64,000 bases of DNA from Pleurostoma richardsiae (lineage: Eukaryota; Ascomycota; Sordariomycetes; Calosphaeriales; Pleurostomataceae), in assembly GCA_030052745.1 (NCBI GenBank), contig JANBVO010000047.1, forward strand, positions 206,701 to 270,700, given 5' to 3'. Position 1 is the first letter of the stretch, and the number at the start of each line of letters is the position of its first letter. This document shows positions 32,822 through 43,382 of the stretch, in pieces. Under the pieces are notes generated by a model, which searched no databases, was not told the DNA's origin, and saw only the letters and a program-made list of their open reading frames with translations. Position numbers and translations under genes: made by a program.

Positions 32822-33867
32822 GTGAGCTCGTTGCGTGTCGCTTGGCCGACATTCTTGTGCGTGATTCTCTAGACCACTGCTGACCGCACCAGGCGCTTGG
32901 GTTTCAATCCCGTGGAAGAGTTCCTGGAGGCGCTCTATGTCTGTCACTTCCGTAGATATTCGCAAAGTTGACGGAACTTTCCGAAGCTGCCACATTCTCT
33001 TGTTGACTAGACGGCTGCGTACATAGCAGAGAGGAATACGAGCTTCATTGCCGTCGAAGTGGATGAGAGCATCACTCTGCTTCCTCCCCAGGGAATTTGG
33101 TTGTGGAAAAGTCCAGTTCATGACGTGCCCGTGTGTTACAGAATTGTCAGCCTCCGGTCGCTCATAAGCGCACTTACTGCTTCCATCCTGAACCTAGCAA
33201 TCGTTACGACTGCACGTAAGACTCAGCCTCGCCCAGTTACCGGCGCGAATGCGTCCCGCGAAGTGTCTTGGGCGCACCTTATCCCCTCTTTTCCTCACAA
33301 ACTCCCGAAAGTCACCAGCCGACCTCTAAGCAGACAAATATTCGTGGGCGCTGTTGTGCTTTGCTGTCATCCGAGACGGTGATCCTGGGTTTGATGCGTT
33401 GGCCCACCTCTTCCTGGGACGGTACGACCTGCACACCGTGCACTTGAAGCACCGGCCGGCCCTGAATGCATCCCGGGGAGGACCGGACCCGGCGACGGGC
33501 CGCCGTCTCGGCCTTTGCCGCCGAAGAAAGCGGGCCCACCGCCGATCATCGTGGCAAAACGTCAGTATGACTTCAACGCCCTGGACAACCAGGTGTACGT
33601 AGCATCCATGCCGGGTATAGAAGCAGACTACTTGTCTGACTGGCTCTGCCATCCCGTCTCTATTCCTGAACCTACCTGTCCTTCCACCTCTCTCGGCCAG
33701 ATTGCCGCGTATTGAAGCCCAGAATTCCAGCGGAGCGATCTCACCCCCGTCGGTCACCGGACGGATCACAGGAGCCTACATCTCAACGATTAAGGCGTCC
33801 CAAGTAGAAGCAGTGCGAAGCAAAGCTCCCGCAGCTAACTGTCGAAGACAAGGTCCGGACTTTCATT
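32822..33867. other. intergenic region
   Basis: Holds the metallothionein 3' UTR and promoter of the ComA/HSA32-type gene. At 33500-33715 a short coding-like frame (PPKKAGPPPIIVAKRQYDFNA) is preceded by a stop and lacks an ATG; it is too weak to call. Confidence 0.4.
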
Positions 33868-35054
33868 ATGTTCTCTAGACTAGCAACGAGAGCTGCGAAG
33901 CCTCTGGCGGGCAGCGTATCTGCGCTGCGCCTTTCCGGGCCCGCATGGCAGAACTCAACGCCCGTGCGACGCATGAGTATATCTCGCTCCCTTTCCCAAC
34001 CCCAGGTTCTGTTGGAGGACGAGAATGGATTCGGCTTTGTCCGCCACAACAGCCGACCGCCCAAGCCCCGTACGGTCGGTGTCACCGAAATACGTGGGCC
34101 GTACTACTCTGCAATGGGAGCCCGTTACCTGACCGATGTCCTTGAGACGTGAGTCACCTGTTGCCCTCTCCTTGTTGTGTTACTTCTACCCTTGTTTGCA
34201 GGTTCTCGTGACAACCCCCCGCCCCGTTCCCCTTTACTCCCCGGGCTCGGAGCAGTTCCCATCATTATCCATGTGGCTTATACTGACTCCTCTGAATAGG
34301 ATGGGCTATCACGTCGATGGGTTGAAGTTTGCTGGGGGCTCGTTCTCTCTCTTCCCAGAGGATAAGCTTCGCGAGCTGCTTGAACTTGCTCATGAGCACG
34401 GCGTCTATGTTTCAACGGTTAGTCTCCTGCATGGACGGTGGGCGGAGGAGAGGCCATTACTGACGCGAGCACGAAAAGGGGGGCTGGATTGAGCATGTCT
34501 TGACCCAGTCGGACGCGCATACCGCAGTCGACCGCTACCTAGAGCGTTGCAAGTCTTTAGGCTTCGACGTGATCGAGATCTCCACTGGATTCCTGTCCAT
34601 CCCTCCCGACGACTGGCTGCGTCTGGTGGATAAGGTACATGCCTCTGGCCTCATCGCCAAGCCGGAAATTGGTATCCAGTTCGGTGCCGGTGGAGACACG
34701 GCAGCCGCTGATCTAGAGAGCATGGGTACCTCGGACCCGTCCAAAGTGGTTAACCTAGGGAAGCGGTTCATTAACGACACTGGAGTGGAGCGTATCATGA
34801 TCGAGAGCGAGGGTATCACGGAGAACGTCAAATCCTGGAGAACGGATGTCATCCAGAGCATTCTGAGGGAGCTTCCACAGGAGAAGGTTATGTTTGAGGC
34901 AGCAGATCCAAAAGTCTTCAACTGGTACGTACGCGAGTTCGGTGCCGACGTAAACCTCTTCGTCGACCACTCGCAAATCGTACAGCTGAGTTGTCTCCGA
35001 GAGGGAATCTGGGGCATGGCAGACACTTTCGGCAAGGTTGCTACCTTCCGCTAG
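33868..35054 (+). CDS. phosphosulfolactate synthase-like (ComA/HSA32 family)
   Basis: TIM-barrel family named for archaeal (2R)-phospho-3-sulfolactate synthase of coenzyme M synthesis; plant members (HSA32) act in heat acclimation. Fungi do not make coenzyme M, so the archaeal reaction should not be assumed. Exons are 33868-34148, 34300-34417 and 34479-35054 (324 residues). Both introns carry TACTGAC. The N-terminus (FSRLATRAAKPLAGSVSALRL, basic, Ser-rich) looks like a mitochondrial presequence. The core shows PRTVGVTEIRGPYYSAMG, DGLKFAGGSFSLFPEDKL, FDVIEISTGFLSIPPDDWLRLV, EIGIQFGAGGDTAAADLE, IMIESEGITENV and LFVDHSQIVQLSCLREGIWG. Confidence 0.88.
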
Positions 35055-36345
35055 CTACCCGTTATGTCCACAATAGAGGAGCCCTGAAGCGCATCTGAGG
35101 TGTACGGGTCACCTATATGGAGACCAAGGTGAGAAAGTCGAGTGTTGTCACGGACCGTCTTCAGGGCTGTTGTCATGGATTGTTCGATCACATGTACGCA
35201 AAGTAACTACTTCCTCATCATCAGATCTTTCTCTGCCGTTATCAAGACAAGCCATAGCAAATGAGATGCCGCGTTCCGAACGAGATTTCTAAGGCGCAGT
35301 CAAGGATTGCCCCTTCGCGGTGCGGCAGGGTTGCTCTCTCCCACCCCCCTGTCCTCGCGTTCCAACTCGAGCAGAAAATCCATCCTCTCCCCCGCATGTA
35401 CTAAGTCTCTTCCGTGTCTCTATACTCCTCGTCCATGTTCGGAGACGAGTCGCCGGAAGATTGAACCACGCAGAAACCGTGTGAGTCATTCAGAACGGCA
35501 CCTGTCGCAGGGTCCGGTACTAGATAGGAGTGGCAGTTGTCGAGATGAGGGAGAAGGAGGTGGGTAGGCGGGATCCACATCCCTCTTCTCCTGTTTTTGA
35601 AAAGAGCGTTCGGAGTTGGGGCGCAACACATAGACAACGTAACGGAAAGAGGAAGGAGGTTTAGTGAGAATTGACGATGCAAAGATGGATTTCCGGTTCA
35701 GCTCACAGCGGGAATTTGATACATATACCATGGTACCTTTAAAACGCCAAAGAGCACTGGCTACGCAGCGAAAAGGACACGTTTCTTTCTTCCGTCGTGT
35801 TTCAACTCCAACCCCAGACGTGCCAGCCACCGTCGACCCGTCTAGCTGACCCTGCCGGATGTATACACGGCCCCCCTTTTTGCGTAGTGTCTTAGCCCCT
35901 CCCCGGACCACTCAGGAGAGTGAAGACACAAGGCCACCGGGCAACGCCGGCATAAACCATGTCAATATGACAGGAAGGCAGGATAGGAGCAGTATAAGCG
36001 CCTGCTCAGACCCTGTCACACCCTCCCTTAAGTATGGCCATCCCACTGCTGGTGAGAGTCCTGAACCAACAGGCCAGGCCTCGTGCTCCCGTACACCTAC
36101 TCGTTGAAGTATTTCGCAGCGGAGAGCCTCCTGATCCGGCTGCCTCGCGTCTCTGAAGGAATTGATCATAGGCTGTCTTCATGCTGCAGGCCCGACTCCT
36201 CCTGGAAAGAAGCCTGTCTGCTGCTCCGACTCAGGTGACAATGCCGCAGAAAATCGCTGACAACGTCAGGGAAGCACACGAACCCGTAATTCAGCTTGCG
36301 AGACTAACCACCTTGATGATTTGCATCATGGGTAAACTGTATCGG
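35055..36345. other. convergent intergenic region
   Basis: 1.3 kb between the ComA/HSA32-type gene and the 3' end of GRR1. No gene supported; frames at 35400-35911 overlap on both strands without motifs. Confidence 0.4.
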
Positions 36346-38945
36346 TCAGACGCCACCCGGACTGGCGCCGGAACTACTAGAACCTTCTCCGATATCATTC
36401 ACCCGGTATGCGGCTACTGAGGCGGATGCCCCCGCTGTTTCTGGAACTTCCCCTGATAGCCTAGCGATGCTGGCTGTGCTTGGTCCGGCGGCGAAGGAGG
36501 GTTCGAAAGACGTTACAGACGGGTTCCCTTGTCTTAGGGGCGCTGATATCGCGATTGCATCACCTCTCCCCAGGGATACGTCCATCGCATCAGCCTCCTC
36601 ATCCTCCAAGCCCGGAGCATGACCCTGGGAAGGGATGTACTGCGCAAGCGTCGCGGGGTCGGTGGGGAAACGTACGCCCTGCTGCACGGGAGACGGATGG
36701 AGGCCCTGGCTAGTCCATATGACGGCGGGGTTGACAGGCTCGGCAGGCGGAGCAGGCGGCGGTGGAATAGGACCATCAACGCTGGTGTCTCCGTTATGCT
36801 GGTGGTTAACGGGTGGCTGTGGGTCGAGGACCATTTCGCTTCCATCATCAAGCCCGTCGTCGTCGTCCACGACGTCTGGTTCCTGGTCATCGAATGGGCC
36901 ACTCGCGGCTTGCTCGACGTGCCCTACGCCCGGGCCGCCATCATTGGCAGCAGGATGCCGCGGATAGCCCAAAGGCGTTCGATCTCGGAGGTCTGCAAAC
37001 GACGGCTCACTGTTCAGATAACGACGGAGACCAACCACGCCTTGTCCCGAGAATACACAAAAGACGTTGCGCTGATGATCTGTGAACTCTTGAGGCAAGA
37101 AGCGGATCAGTATGGCCCGATGTCAGTCTTGCCGAGGGACTGTGCTCACCAGGGGGGGCGTCTCGGCAGAATGCCTCGAGATCTTGTCTAAGAAACGCCT
37201 GGACGCCGGTTAAGCTAAGGTGGGTGAGTCGGGGGCAGGAGTTCAGGAGCTTTATGATAGACTGTCTTGAATTAGCGCTTGGTACATGTACGCGGGAGTC
37301 AAAAGTCACACTCACTCTTAGTGTGAGGCTAGTGCAATAGCTGAGATGCACTCTCTCTAAACTACTATGGCTCGGATACGGCTCGCCGATGATATTGCCC
37401 TCAGCATCTCTCCTGTGTCGATATCGCTGATTCGCCCTCGCTAGTGCATAGACAGACTCGTCAGTGATGTTACTGCACTTGACAAGTCCAATCCTCTTGA
37501 GCTTTGGTAGAGTTGCGAGTCGCGTGACCGAATCGTCGGTCAGGTGGACGCAGCATCCCAAGTCAATGTACCGAATTCTGTTACAGCAGTGTACCAGCCG
37601 CTTCACGGCCTCGTCTGTTATCTGGACGCAGTGGCCCAAATGCACATAGTGGAGATTCTTGCCCAATCGGGAAATGGCAAAGACTGCTGCGTCGGTGATG
37701 TTACGGCACTTGGCAAGGACAAGATTCCGCAGCCGAGGTGCCGCGTCGATAATCTTCTCAACGGCACGGTCCGTAAGGCGGGCACATGAAGTTAGGTCCA
37801 AGATGCGGAGATGCTCGTATGTCTTGCCCGGCGGAAGAGCAAGGAAGGCGTTGTCATCGATCAGCTCGCAATTCGCGAGCCGTAGCTCTCTAAGCGATTT
37901 TCCTCTAGCGAGAAGGGCCGTGACGGGCGAGTTGCCGACGAGCCTGCAGTGATGCAGATCAATCTCGAGGATATTAGGGCATTGCTCGGCGAAGGCGAGA
38001 ACGGCGTCATCGGTGAGTTGGCTGCAGTCGTTCAGTTTAAGCTGGGCAAGAATTAGCGGGCAGCTAGCAAGTAAAGCAGATGTATGGCTGTCGAGGCAAA
38101 ATGTTCATTGGCGTTGAACGGCAAGGCAAGAGGCTTTGCAACATGGAATTGCAAGGCACATAGCAGGGTGGGAGGAAGCCGGTACTCACTCGCTTAATGA
38201 ATCGACAATTTTCGGCTAGGGAAATCATGCTCTCATTCGAAATCCTGGTGCAGTTGGACACGTTGAGGCCTTGAAGCCTCCTGCAGCTGGCTGCAATAGC
38301 GAAGACGGATGACTCGGTGATCTGCTCGTCTCCAGAGATGTCAAGGGCGAGCAGATGATCACTATTGCGGACAAGGGCAATGAGGCCCGAGTCGGTGAGG
38401 CCCTTGCAGTTGGTTAAGGTCAGCCTCTCGACTCTGGTGCAGACAGCCAGAGGCATGACACTCCCGTCATTGACCTTATCGGCGAGGGCGGCCAGGTTAA
38501 GGCGCTTGATGAATTCGCGGTAAGCAAAGTAGGGTTGCTCGAGGCCCAGGGTCTGGCAGATGGACGAATGCTTCGTCCACGACGTGCAGGCCGGACGATG
38601 CCAGAGAAGATCCACAGTGTTTCTGGCCCACCTCTTACAAGTCAACATGCAATGCAGCAGATCGGACGAGGAGGTGAGCTTCGAGAAAATGCCGATCAGG
38701 ATCTCGTTGGGAAGGCGGTTGATCGGTGGTAAGCACTCGTCGTCGTTGACTTGCATATCTTGGAGATTGGGCACGCCGAGGGAGGATTGCGAGTCATTCG
38801 CACCAAGGAAGAAATCCGACTCTTCGTACTCCGCAGGGGCGGGCGAGTTGGTAGAGGAGGAGGACCGGGAGTCATGGTGCCCGTCGGCAGACGTGGAAGC
38901 CTGCCCGGCCGCGATCATGTCGAGCGACGGTGCTTGCTGTCTCAT
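36346..38945 (-). CDS. GRR1: F-box/LRR protein GRR1 (SCF ubiquitin ligase subunit)
   Basis: Substrate adaptor of an SCF ubiquitin ligase, in yeast controlling nutrient signalling and G1 cyclins. Exons are 38945-38190, 38041-37316, 37261-37150 and 37088-36346 (778 residues). Introns of 148, 54 and 61 bp all begin GTGAG and have GCTAAT or TACTGAT branch sites. The F-box is at about residues 75-120 (INRLPNEILIGIFSKLTSS, LLHCMLTCKRWA). At least eleven leucine-rich repeats of the CxxLTDxxL type follow (CKGLTDSGL, CSQLTDDAVLAF, CRNITDAAVFAI, CVQITDEAVKRL, CVHLTDDSVTRL). EFTDHQRNVFCVFSGQGV and the following acidic/Pro-rich tail are the usual C-terminal features of fungal Grr1. Confidence 0.94.
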
Positions 38946-39994
38946 GTTGACACCGACGACCGTGAGACTATGAGGATGATGCTGTGCAGGCCGGTTCTAT
39001 GGGGGCTTGCGGGTCTGTCGTGTCTTAGTCGGGTTGAAGGACGAAGGGTTATGATGTTGCGAGAGCCGGTCGACCATAAATGTTTATGCAGCGGATCCTC
39101 GTTGTGGTTCTCCTCGCCGCCGCCGCCGCCGCCGCCTCTCGCGCGCAAGCTGCGAGGACAGAGGAGTGACAGGTACTGTCAAAACACAAGCACCATCTGC
39201 GGATGATGGATTTGGAATGTGGAAGGACGTCGTCTAGGCCCTAGCAGACACGGATGCGGGTGTGGTGAGCGTGACGAGGGAACCGGCGCCGTAACTGCAG
39301 CTGAAAGAGGGATGCCGTCAAGTGAGGGGTATTAGTAATAACGGGAGCAGCTGGGGACAGAAGGGGGGCGAGGTGCCGTAGGATGATGGCAGCAACAAGC
39401 CGAAGTTGAAAAGAAAGACAAGGCGCTGATCAAGGGTTCCCTGATTTCTTTTCGCAGCTCGGCGGGATAAATGGCGGCGTGCCGTGATGGTGGAGGATAG
39501 AGGATGATGACGATGCCGCCAGCCTTTCCGCACCGGCCTAAACAGGTTGGCGGTAGATGCTCCCCGTGACAGTAAGGCAGGCGCTGTGTGGGGGCGGAGG
39601 TGGCTCCCTTTTGGCGTTCCAACTTCCGCGTCTTAGTACTGCTGCAGTGTGCAAGGTACCCACAGGTATACCCGCACAATTTGGGAGGCCCAACAGTCAG
39701 CGAGAAGACTACGTTTATGGCCCTGTACATGTCGATCTGAGGAGGTACTCACTTACGTAAGGTAGGTACCTGACAGATAGATGCCCGAGCCCCCTGGACC
39801 CCGTAACATACCTACAGTGACTAGGTAGGTAGGTACCTATGTATTTTATGGACCGTTCATCAACCCGGTCCCATCTTCCAATTCGATCTCAAGCGAATAT
39901 TCAATCCTCCATCCCTTCCAGCGCGCCCCATTCACCAGGTAACTCCTTGTATACTGTATCTCTCGTGTCCTGCAGCGCCTCGCGGCTCATCACG
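38946..39994. promoter_or_regulatory. divergent promoter, GRR1 / AIM18-like
   Basis: Contains a (CGC)7 run at 39115-39136 in the probable GRR1 leader and two TACCTAGGTA-type clusters at 39751-39775 and 39820-39840. An in-frame ATG at 39839 in the last motif could give an N-terminally extended AIM18-like protein, but the ATG at 39995 gives the better presequence. Confidence 0.5.
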
Positions 39995-41167
39995 ATGTTA
40001 CACCACCAACCCGCAGTCCGGCACTTGCTTCCGTCTGTCACCAGATCCCTTGGGCCTACCATCCGGATCTCTCGCAGAACTCTTCTTAGCCGCTCACAAG
40101 GCTCGGCTTCTCGGCGCCAGGCTCTAGAGACTCTGAACGTGCGCCGCCTTTCTCAAGAGGCCGAAGACTACCAACGCACGCGCCGCAACTTCCTCGCTGC
40201 CGGTGCTGTAGCAGGAATCGTCTCCTTCGTTTTCACAGCTTGGAAGCTTAAGGAGGCGCTGTCGGACCCCAGCCGATTGGATTCGGCTCTGCCAGTCACC
40301 GATCCTCGAGCTGGTGGGAGTAGGAAGGTTGTCGTCCATGATGAGGAGGGACGTGAGATTGTTCCGACCGGGAATGCTACCGTCCCTGAATTCCCTCGCA
40401 CCATAACATTGCCGGCCTATTCCCTACCGGCAGCGGCCCGAGGACAGCCCGAGGAGTCGGCCGCAACTACGGCGCCGTCGACGCTACTTATTCCCACCCC
40501 CGTCGATGCCGAGACTGAGTACACGCTTGTGGGAGTGGGGACGAGGACAGTGTCATTCCTCAGCATACAAGTCTACGTTGTGGGCTATTACATCGCAACT
40601 GCGGACATCGCAGAGCTGCAGGCGCGACTGATCAAGAAGATCAATCCCATCGCCAGCACCCTCGTCTCTACGGAAAAAGATGAACTCCGGCAAAATCTAT
40701 TAGATCCCATTGAAGGCGAGCGCATATGGGAGGAGCTCTTGACCTCGGGTGTCCCGGCGCGGAGTGCTTTCCGAGTGGTTCCCGTCCGCGACACTGATTT
40801 TCATCACCTTCGGGATGGATTCGTGAGAGCGATCCAGGCCCGATCTGACAAGAAAGGGGATGAGCGGCTCACCGAGGCCATGCGCGACTTCAGGCAGCTC
40901 TTCAACCGCGGTAAAGTGCCGAAGCAGAAGGAGCTGCTCCTGATCCGGAACAAGGACGGGTACCTACAAGTGGTCTACGACGAGGGTAAGAAGGCAGGAA
41001 AGCAGCTTCTCGGCAGCGTGCACGACGAAAGGATAACGAGGGCGCTCTGGCTCAATTACCTTGCTGGAAAGAAGGTCGCCAGCGAACCTGCGAGAAATAG
41101 CATCGTCCAGGGCATCATGGAGTTTGTCGAGAGACCCGTTGGGACGGTCGCCCTTCAAGTTGTGTGA
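39995..41167 (+). CDS. AIM18/FMP22-like mitochondrial protein (chalcone isomerase fold)
   Basis: Fungal mitochondrial protein of unknown reaction, related to the chalcone isomerase fold. Single exon, 390 residues. The N-terminus is basic and Ser-rich (SLGPTIRISRRTLLSRSQGS), a good mitochondrial presequence. One membrane segment (NFLAAGAVAGIVSFVFTAWK) lies near residue 75. The CHI-like core contains EYTLVGVGTRTVSFLSIQVYVVGYYIA, FRVVPVRDTDFHHLRDGFVRAI, KELLLIRNKDGYLQVVYD and LGSVHDERITRALWLNYLAGK. Start at 39995 is preferred over 39839 on targeting-signal grounds. Confidence 0.85.
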   Translation: MLHHQPAVRHLLPSVTRSLGPTIRISRRTLLSRSQGSASRRQALETLNVRRLSQEAEDYQRTRRNFLAAGAVAGIVSFVFTAWKLKEALSDPSRLDSALPVTDPRAGGSRKVVVHDEEGREIVPTGNATVPEFPRTITLPAYSLPAAARGQPEESAATTAPSTLLIPTPVDAETEYTLVGVGTRTVSFLSIQVYVVGYYIATADIAELQARLIKKINPIASTLVSTEKDELRQNLLDPIEGERIWEELLTSGVPARSAFRVVPVRDTDFHHLRDGFVRAIQARSDKKGDERLTEAMRDFRQLFNRGKVPKQKELLLIRNKDGYLQVVYDEGKKAGKQLLGSVHDERITRALWLNYLAGKKVASEPARNSIVQGIMEFVERPVGTVALQVV

Positions 41168-41718
41168 CCTTCCAACACCAGCACGAAGATGCCGTTGACC
41201 CTCCGAAACAAACCCTGATCTGGCGAAGAACAGTCTGCGCAGCCATGCAAATATCAACTAACTCCGGGACAGTTGCGGGTGTGTATAGTATGAACTCTCG
41301 GGCTGATGGGAAACGCTTGCGGCGTACATCACAGGCGTTTGGTAACTTTTCCCCCAGAGCGGGCACAGACTTGGGTTCTGAGTATAGCAACACATGTGTG
41401 AGAGATACGGTAAGAGAGCGAAGGCAGGTTGGAAGGCATCGCACCTCAGTGTTTATTTCAGTACGAGCCAACTTCGCGCCAACTTTGCGCAGCCACGCAA
41501 TCACAGTGCGGAAGAGAAGGAAACGAGCTGGCAAGGATGCCGACTGCAGGACATTCCGGCAACCGGGTGCATGTGTCATGCTTGCAATAGAATTCTTGTC
41601 TCTACCGCCCTTTCTCTATTCAAAGCTTTGAACGATCCGCAAGTACACTACACGGTTGATCGTGTAAGCATCTTCGTTGGTGCCATAGGCAGGCAGGTGC
41701 CCGCCTCAGTAGACAACC
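41168..41718. other. convergent intergenic region
   Basis: Spacer between the AIM18-like gene and glutaredoxin; nothing recognisable. Confidence 0.4.
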
Positions 41719-42145
41719 TTACGCGATCGCGTGGACGTCCCGGAGCATACTCTCCAGGTCCTGAGGCTTTATCTTCTCAAGATCTGAATTCCCACCAATG
41801 TGTTTCTTGCCGATGAAGATGTTGGGGACCGTGCGCTGGCCGGTCATCTGTTGAAGAGCCGCTTGAATATCGTCGCCATCACCTGTGGAAGGGCAGGTTA
41901 GCACACACAAGTCAATGAGAAGGGCGCAGAACAGCGGACGCACTCTCTTCATTGAGCTCGTAATGGTTGTACTTCGCTCCATAGCCGTCGAGGATCCTCT
42001 TGCTATTCCGGCAGTAGGGACAGTACGACTTGCTGAAGACCATGACGGCGTTCTCGTCGATCATGGTCTGCGCCTTTTGCTTTGCAGCATCCATAGTAAT
42101 TTGTGTCACTGCTGTGCCAGAGAAGAATCGGCGCAAGAAGGACAT
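41719..42145 (-). CDS. dithiol glutaredoxin
   Basis: GSH-dependent disulfide reductase. Exons are 42145-41944 and 41882-41719 (121 residues). The 61-bp intron starts GTGCGT and has GCTAAC and CACAG. The active site is C42-P-Y-C45 in FSKSYCPYCRNSK, followed by the TVP loop (GQRTVPNIFIGKKHIGG) and C-terminal helix. The first 17 residues are hydrophobic/basic (SFLRRFFSGTAV) and Met18 begins a normal cytosolic Grx1, so two isoforms from alternative starts are possible. A TATA-like element (TTTTATATAC on the plus strand) lies at 42216-42225. Confidence 0.92.
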
Positions 42146-42215
42146 TGACTGACAAGGGGTGCGGAAGAGAGCGAGATAGGAAACCGTAGTGTAAAATGAG
42201 AAGAAGGAGGGGCGA

Positions 42216-42225
42216 TTTTATATAC
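42216..42225 (-). promoter_or_regulatory. TATA-like box of glutaredoxin gene
   Basis: GTATATAAAA on the minus strand, about 70 bp upstream of the glutaredoxin ATG. Confidence 0.45.
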
Positions 42226-42455
42226 AGCTAGGTAGGTTGGCAACGTAGGAAGTATCTCGAGCGCGTCCTGGTAGTCGGCGCGGGGCGAGGGCGCTGGTTA
42301 CTGAACGATTCTAACGTATGTGGATTTGTCACCATTTAGAGTACCTGGTTACAAACAAAGGGTCTCCGAAGGGATTGACTGGGACTTCACAACGGGGAAC
42401 TCGATAACTTAATTCGATCGCCGAGTCGCCGACGTCCACGCCTCCTTGGGTCCTA

Positions 42456-42520
42456 TGTACCCAGGCACCTAAGGTAAGGTAGGTAAGGTACCTACCTGTC
42501 TAGGTACCTAAGGTATATAT
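42456..42520. promoter_or_regulatory. TACCTAGGTA motif cluster
   Basis: At least six half-sites of the GGTA/TACC type in 65 bp, including GTAGGTAAGGTACCTACC and CTAGGTACCTAAGG. Part of the glutaredoxin/BAG divergent promoter. Confidence 0.5.
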
Positions 42521-42655
42521 TGGGATCCACTGTCTATCCTCAGGTTACTTTACATAGTAGGAGGATGTACCTTTCCTTCCCTTGAGGTTTCTATCGTTGA
42601 ACGGCGATTTGGCTTCCGTAGCGCTCGGACAGTCCATGACTACCTAACCTGCTAA

Positions 42656-42788
42656 CCTGCCAAGGTCTGAAAAAAATCTAAGAGAAAATCCTTATCAGAA
42701 AGTACCTTTAAAAACAAGCAAATTAGTCGTTGGATGGGGTGCAACTCGTTAAGGATTGTCCCTTAGATTTTTTTCACACCTTGCCTGC
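42656..42788. mobile_element. MITE-like element with 34-bp terminal inverted repeats
   Basis: Arms at 42661-42694 and 42750-42783 are inverted copies with 31 of 34 positions matching, separated by 55 bp (123 bp in total). Each arm carries TGAAAAAAATCTAAG. The ends are CAAGGT...ACCTTG, and the flanks carry the direct repeat CCTGC on both sides (42656-42660 and 42784-42788), as a target-site duplication would. The flank also contains locally repeated CCTGCTAACC, so the duplication is not conclusive. No coding capacity. Confidence 0.55.
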
Positions 42789-42933
42789 TAACCAGCTGCT
42801 AACCTACTGCGTAAGATCAGGGAACCAAAGGTATGTGGATGATGTCAGGCAAGTTGGATTAGGTAAGCCATGCTCGTAGTTATTTTGAGTACCGATGGCA
42901 GCCTTCCTTGCCCTCACATCGGCGGACTGTAAC

Positions 42934-42991
42934 CAGGTACCGACCTAAGGTACGTAACCCAAGTACCTAGGTACCTACTCAGGTACCTGAT
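42934..42991. promoter_or_regulatory. TACCTAGGTA motif cluster
   Basis: AGGTACCGACCTAAGGTACG and AGTACCTAGGTACCTACTC, further copies of the same promoter motif, about 390-450 bp before the BAG-domain frame. Confidence 0.5.
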
Positions 42992-43382
42992 AATTTCCCG
43001 CTTTTACCTTCCCGTAGCCTTCAGCCATCCAGAGGTGTGAGGCCGAAGGGACAAGGCAAAAAAAGGGTGCCCAAAGGATCGATCCGGAATCACCACTACA
43101 ATAGATACTTCCGGATTTTAAGCTGTGCTTCGCCGCCACGAGACGTAAAGATAGCTGTCCGTTATACCGTTGAGGTTTCACCTAACTCCCCCATCGCAAG
43201 AATTCCTGACGAGCACTCCCGACTCCGCCCTCTCTCGCGTCCGCAAGTGTTCCCCCACGAAGGAAAAGTCCTCACGACAGTAACCTCGAGCCACCTGTGG
43301 ACCCGGCTTTCTTCCCCGACAACCGCATAACCAACGTCTGTTTCTGCTGGAGTCCTGGTCAGGACCGGCAACAACTGCCAAG

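Noticed and set aside
33326-33769. Overlapping frames on both strands, including a Pro-rich piece near 33515-33600
   Set aside because: The plus frame is closed by a stop just upstream and lacks ATG; the minus frame has poor composition.
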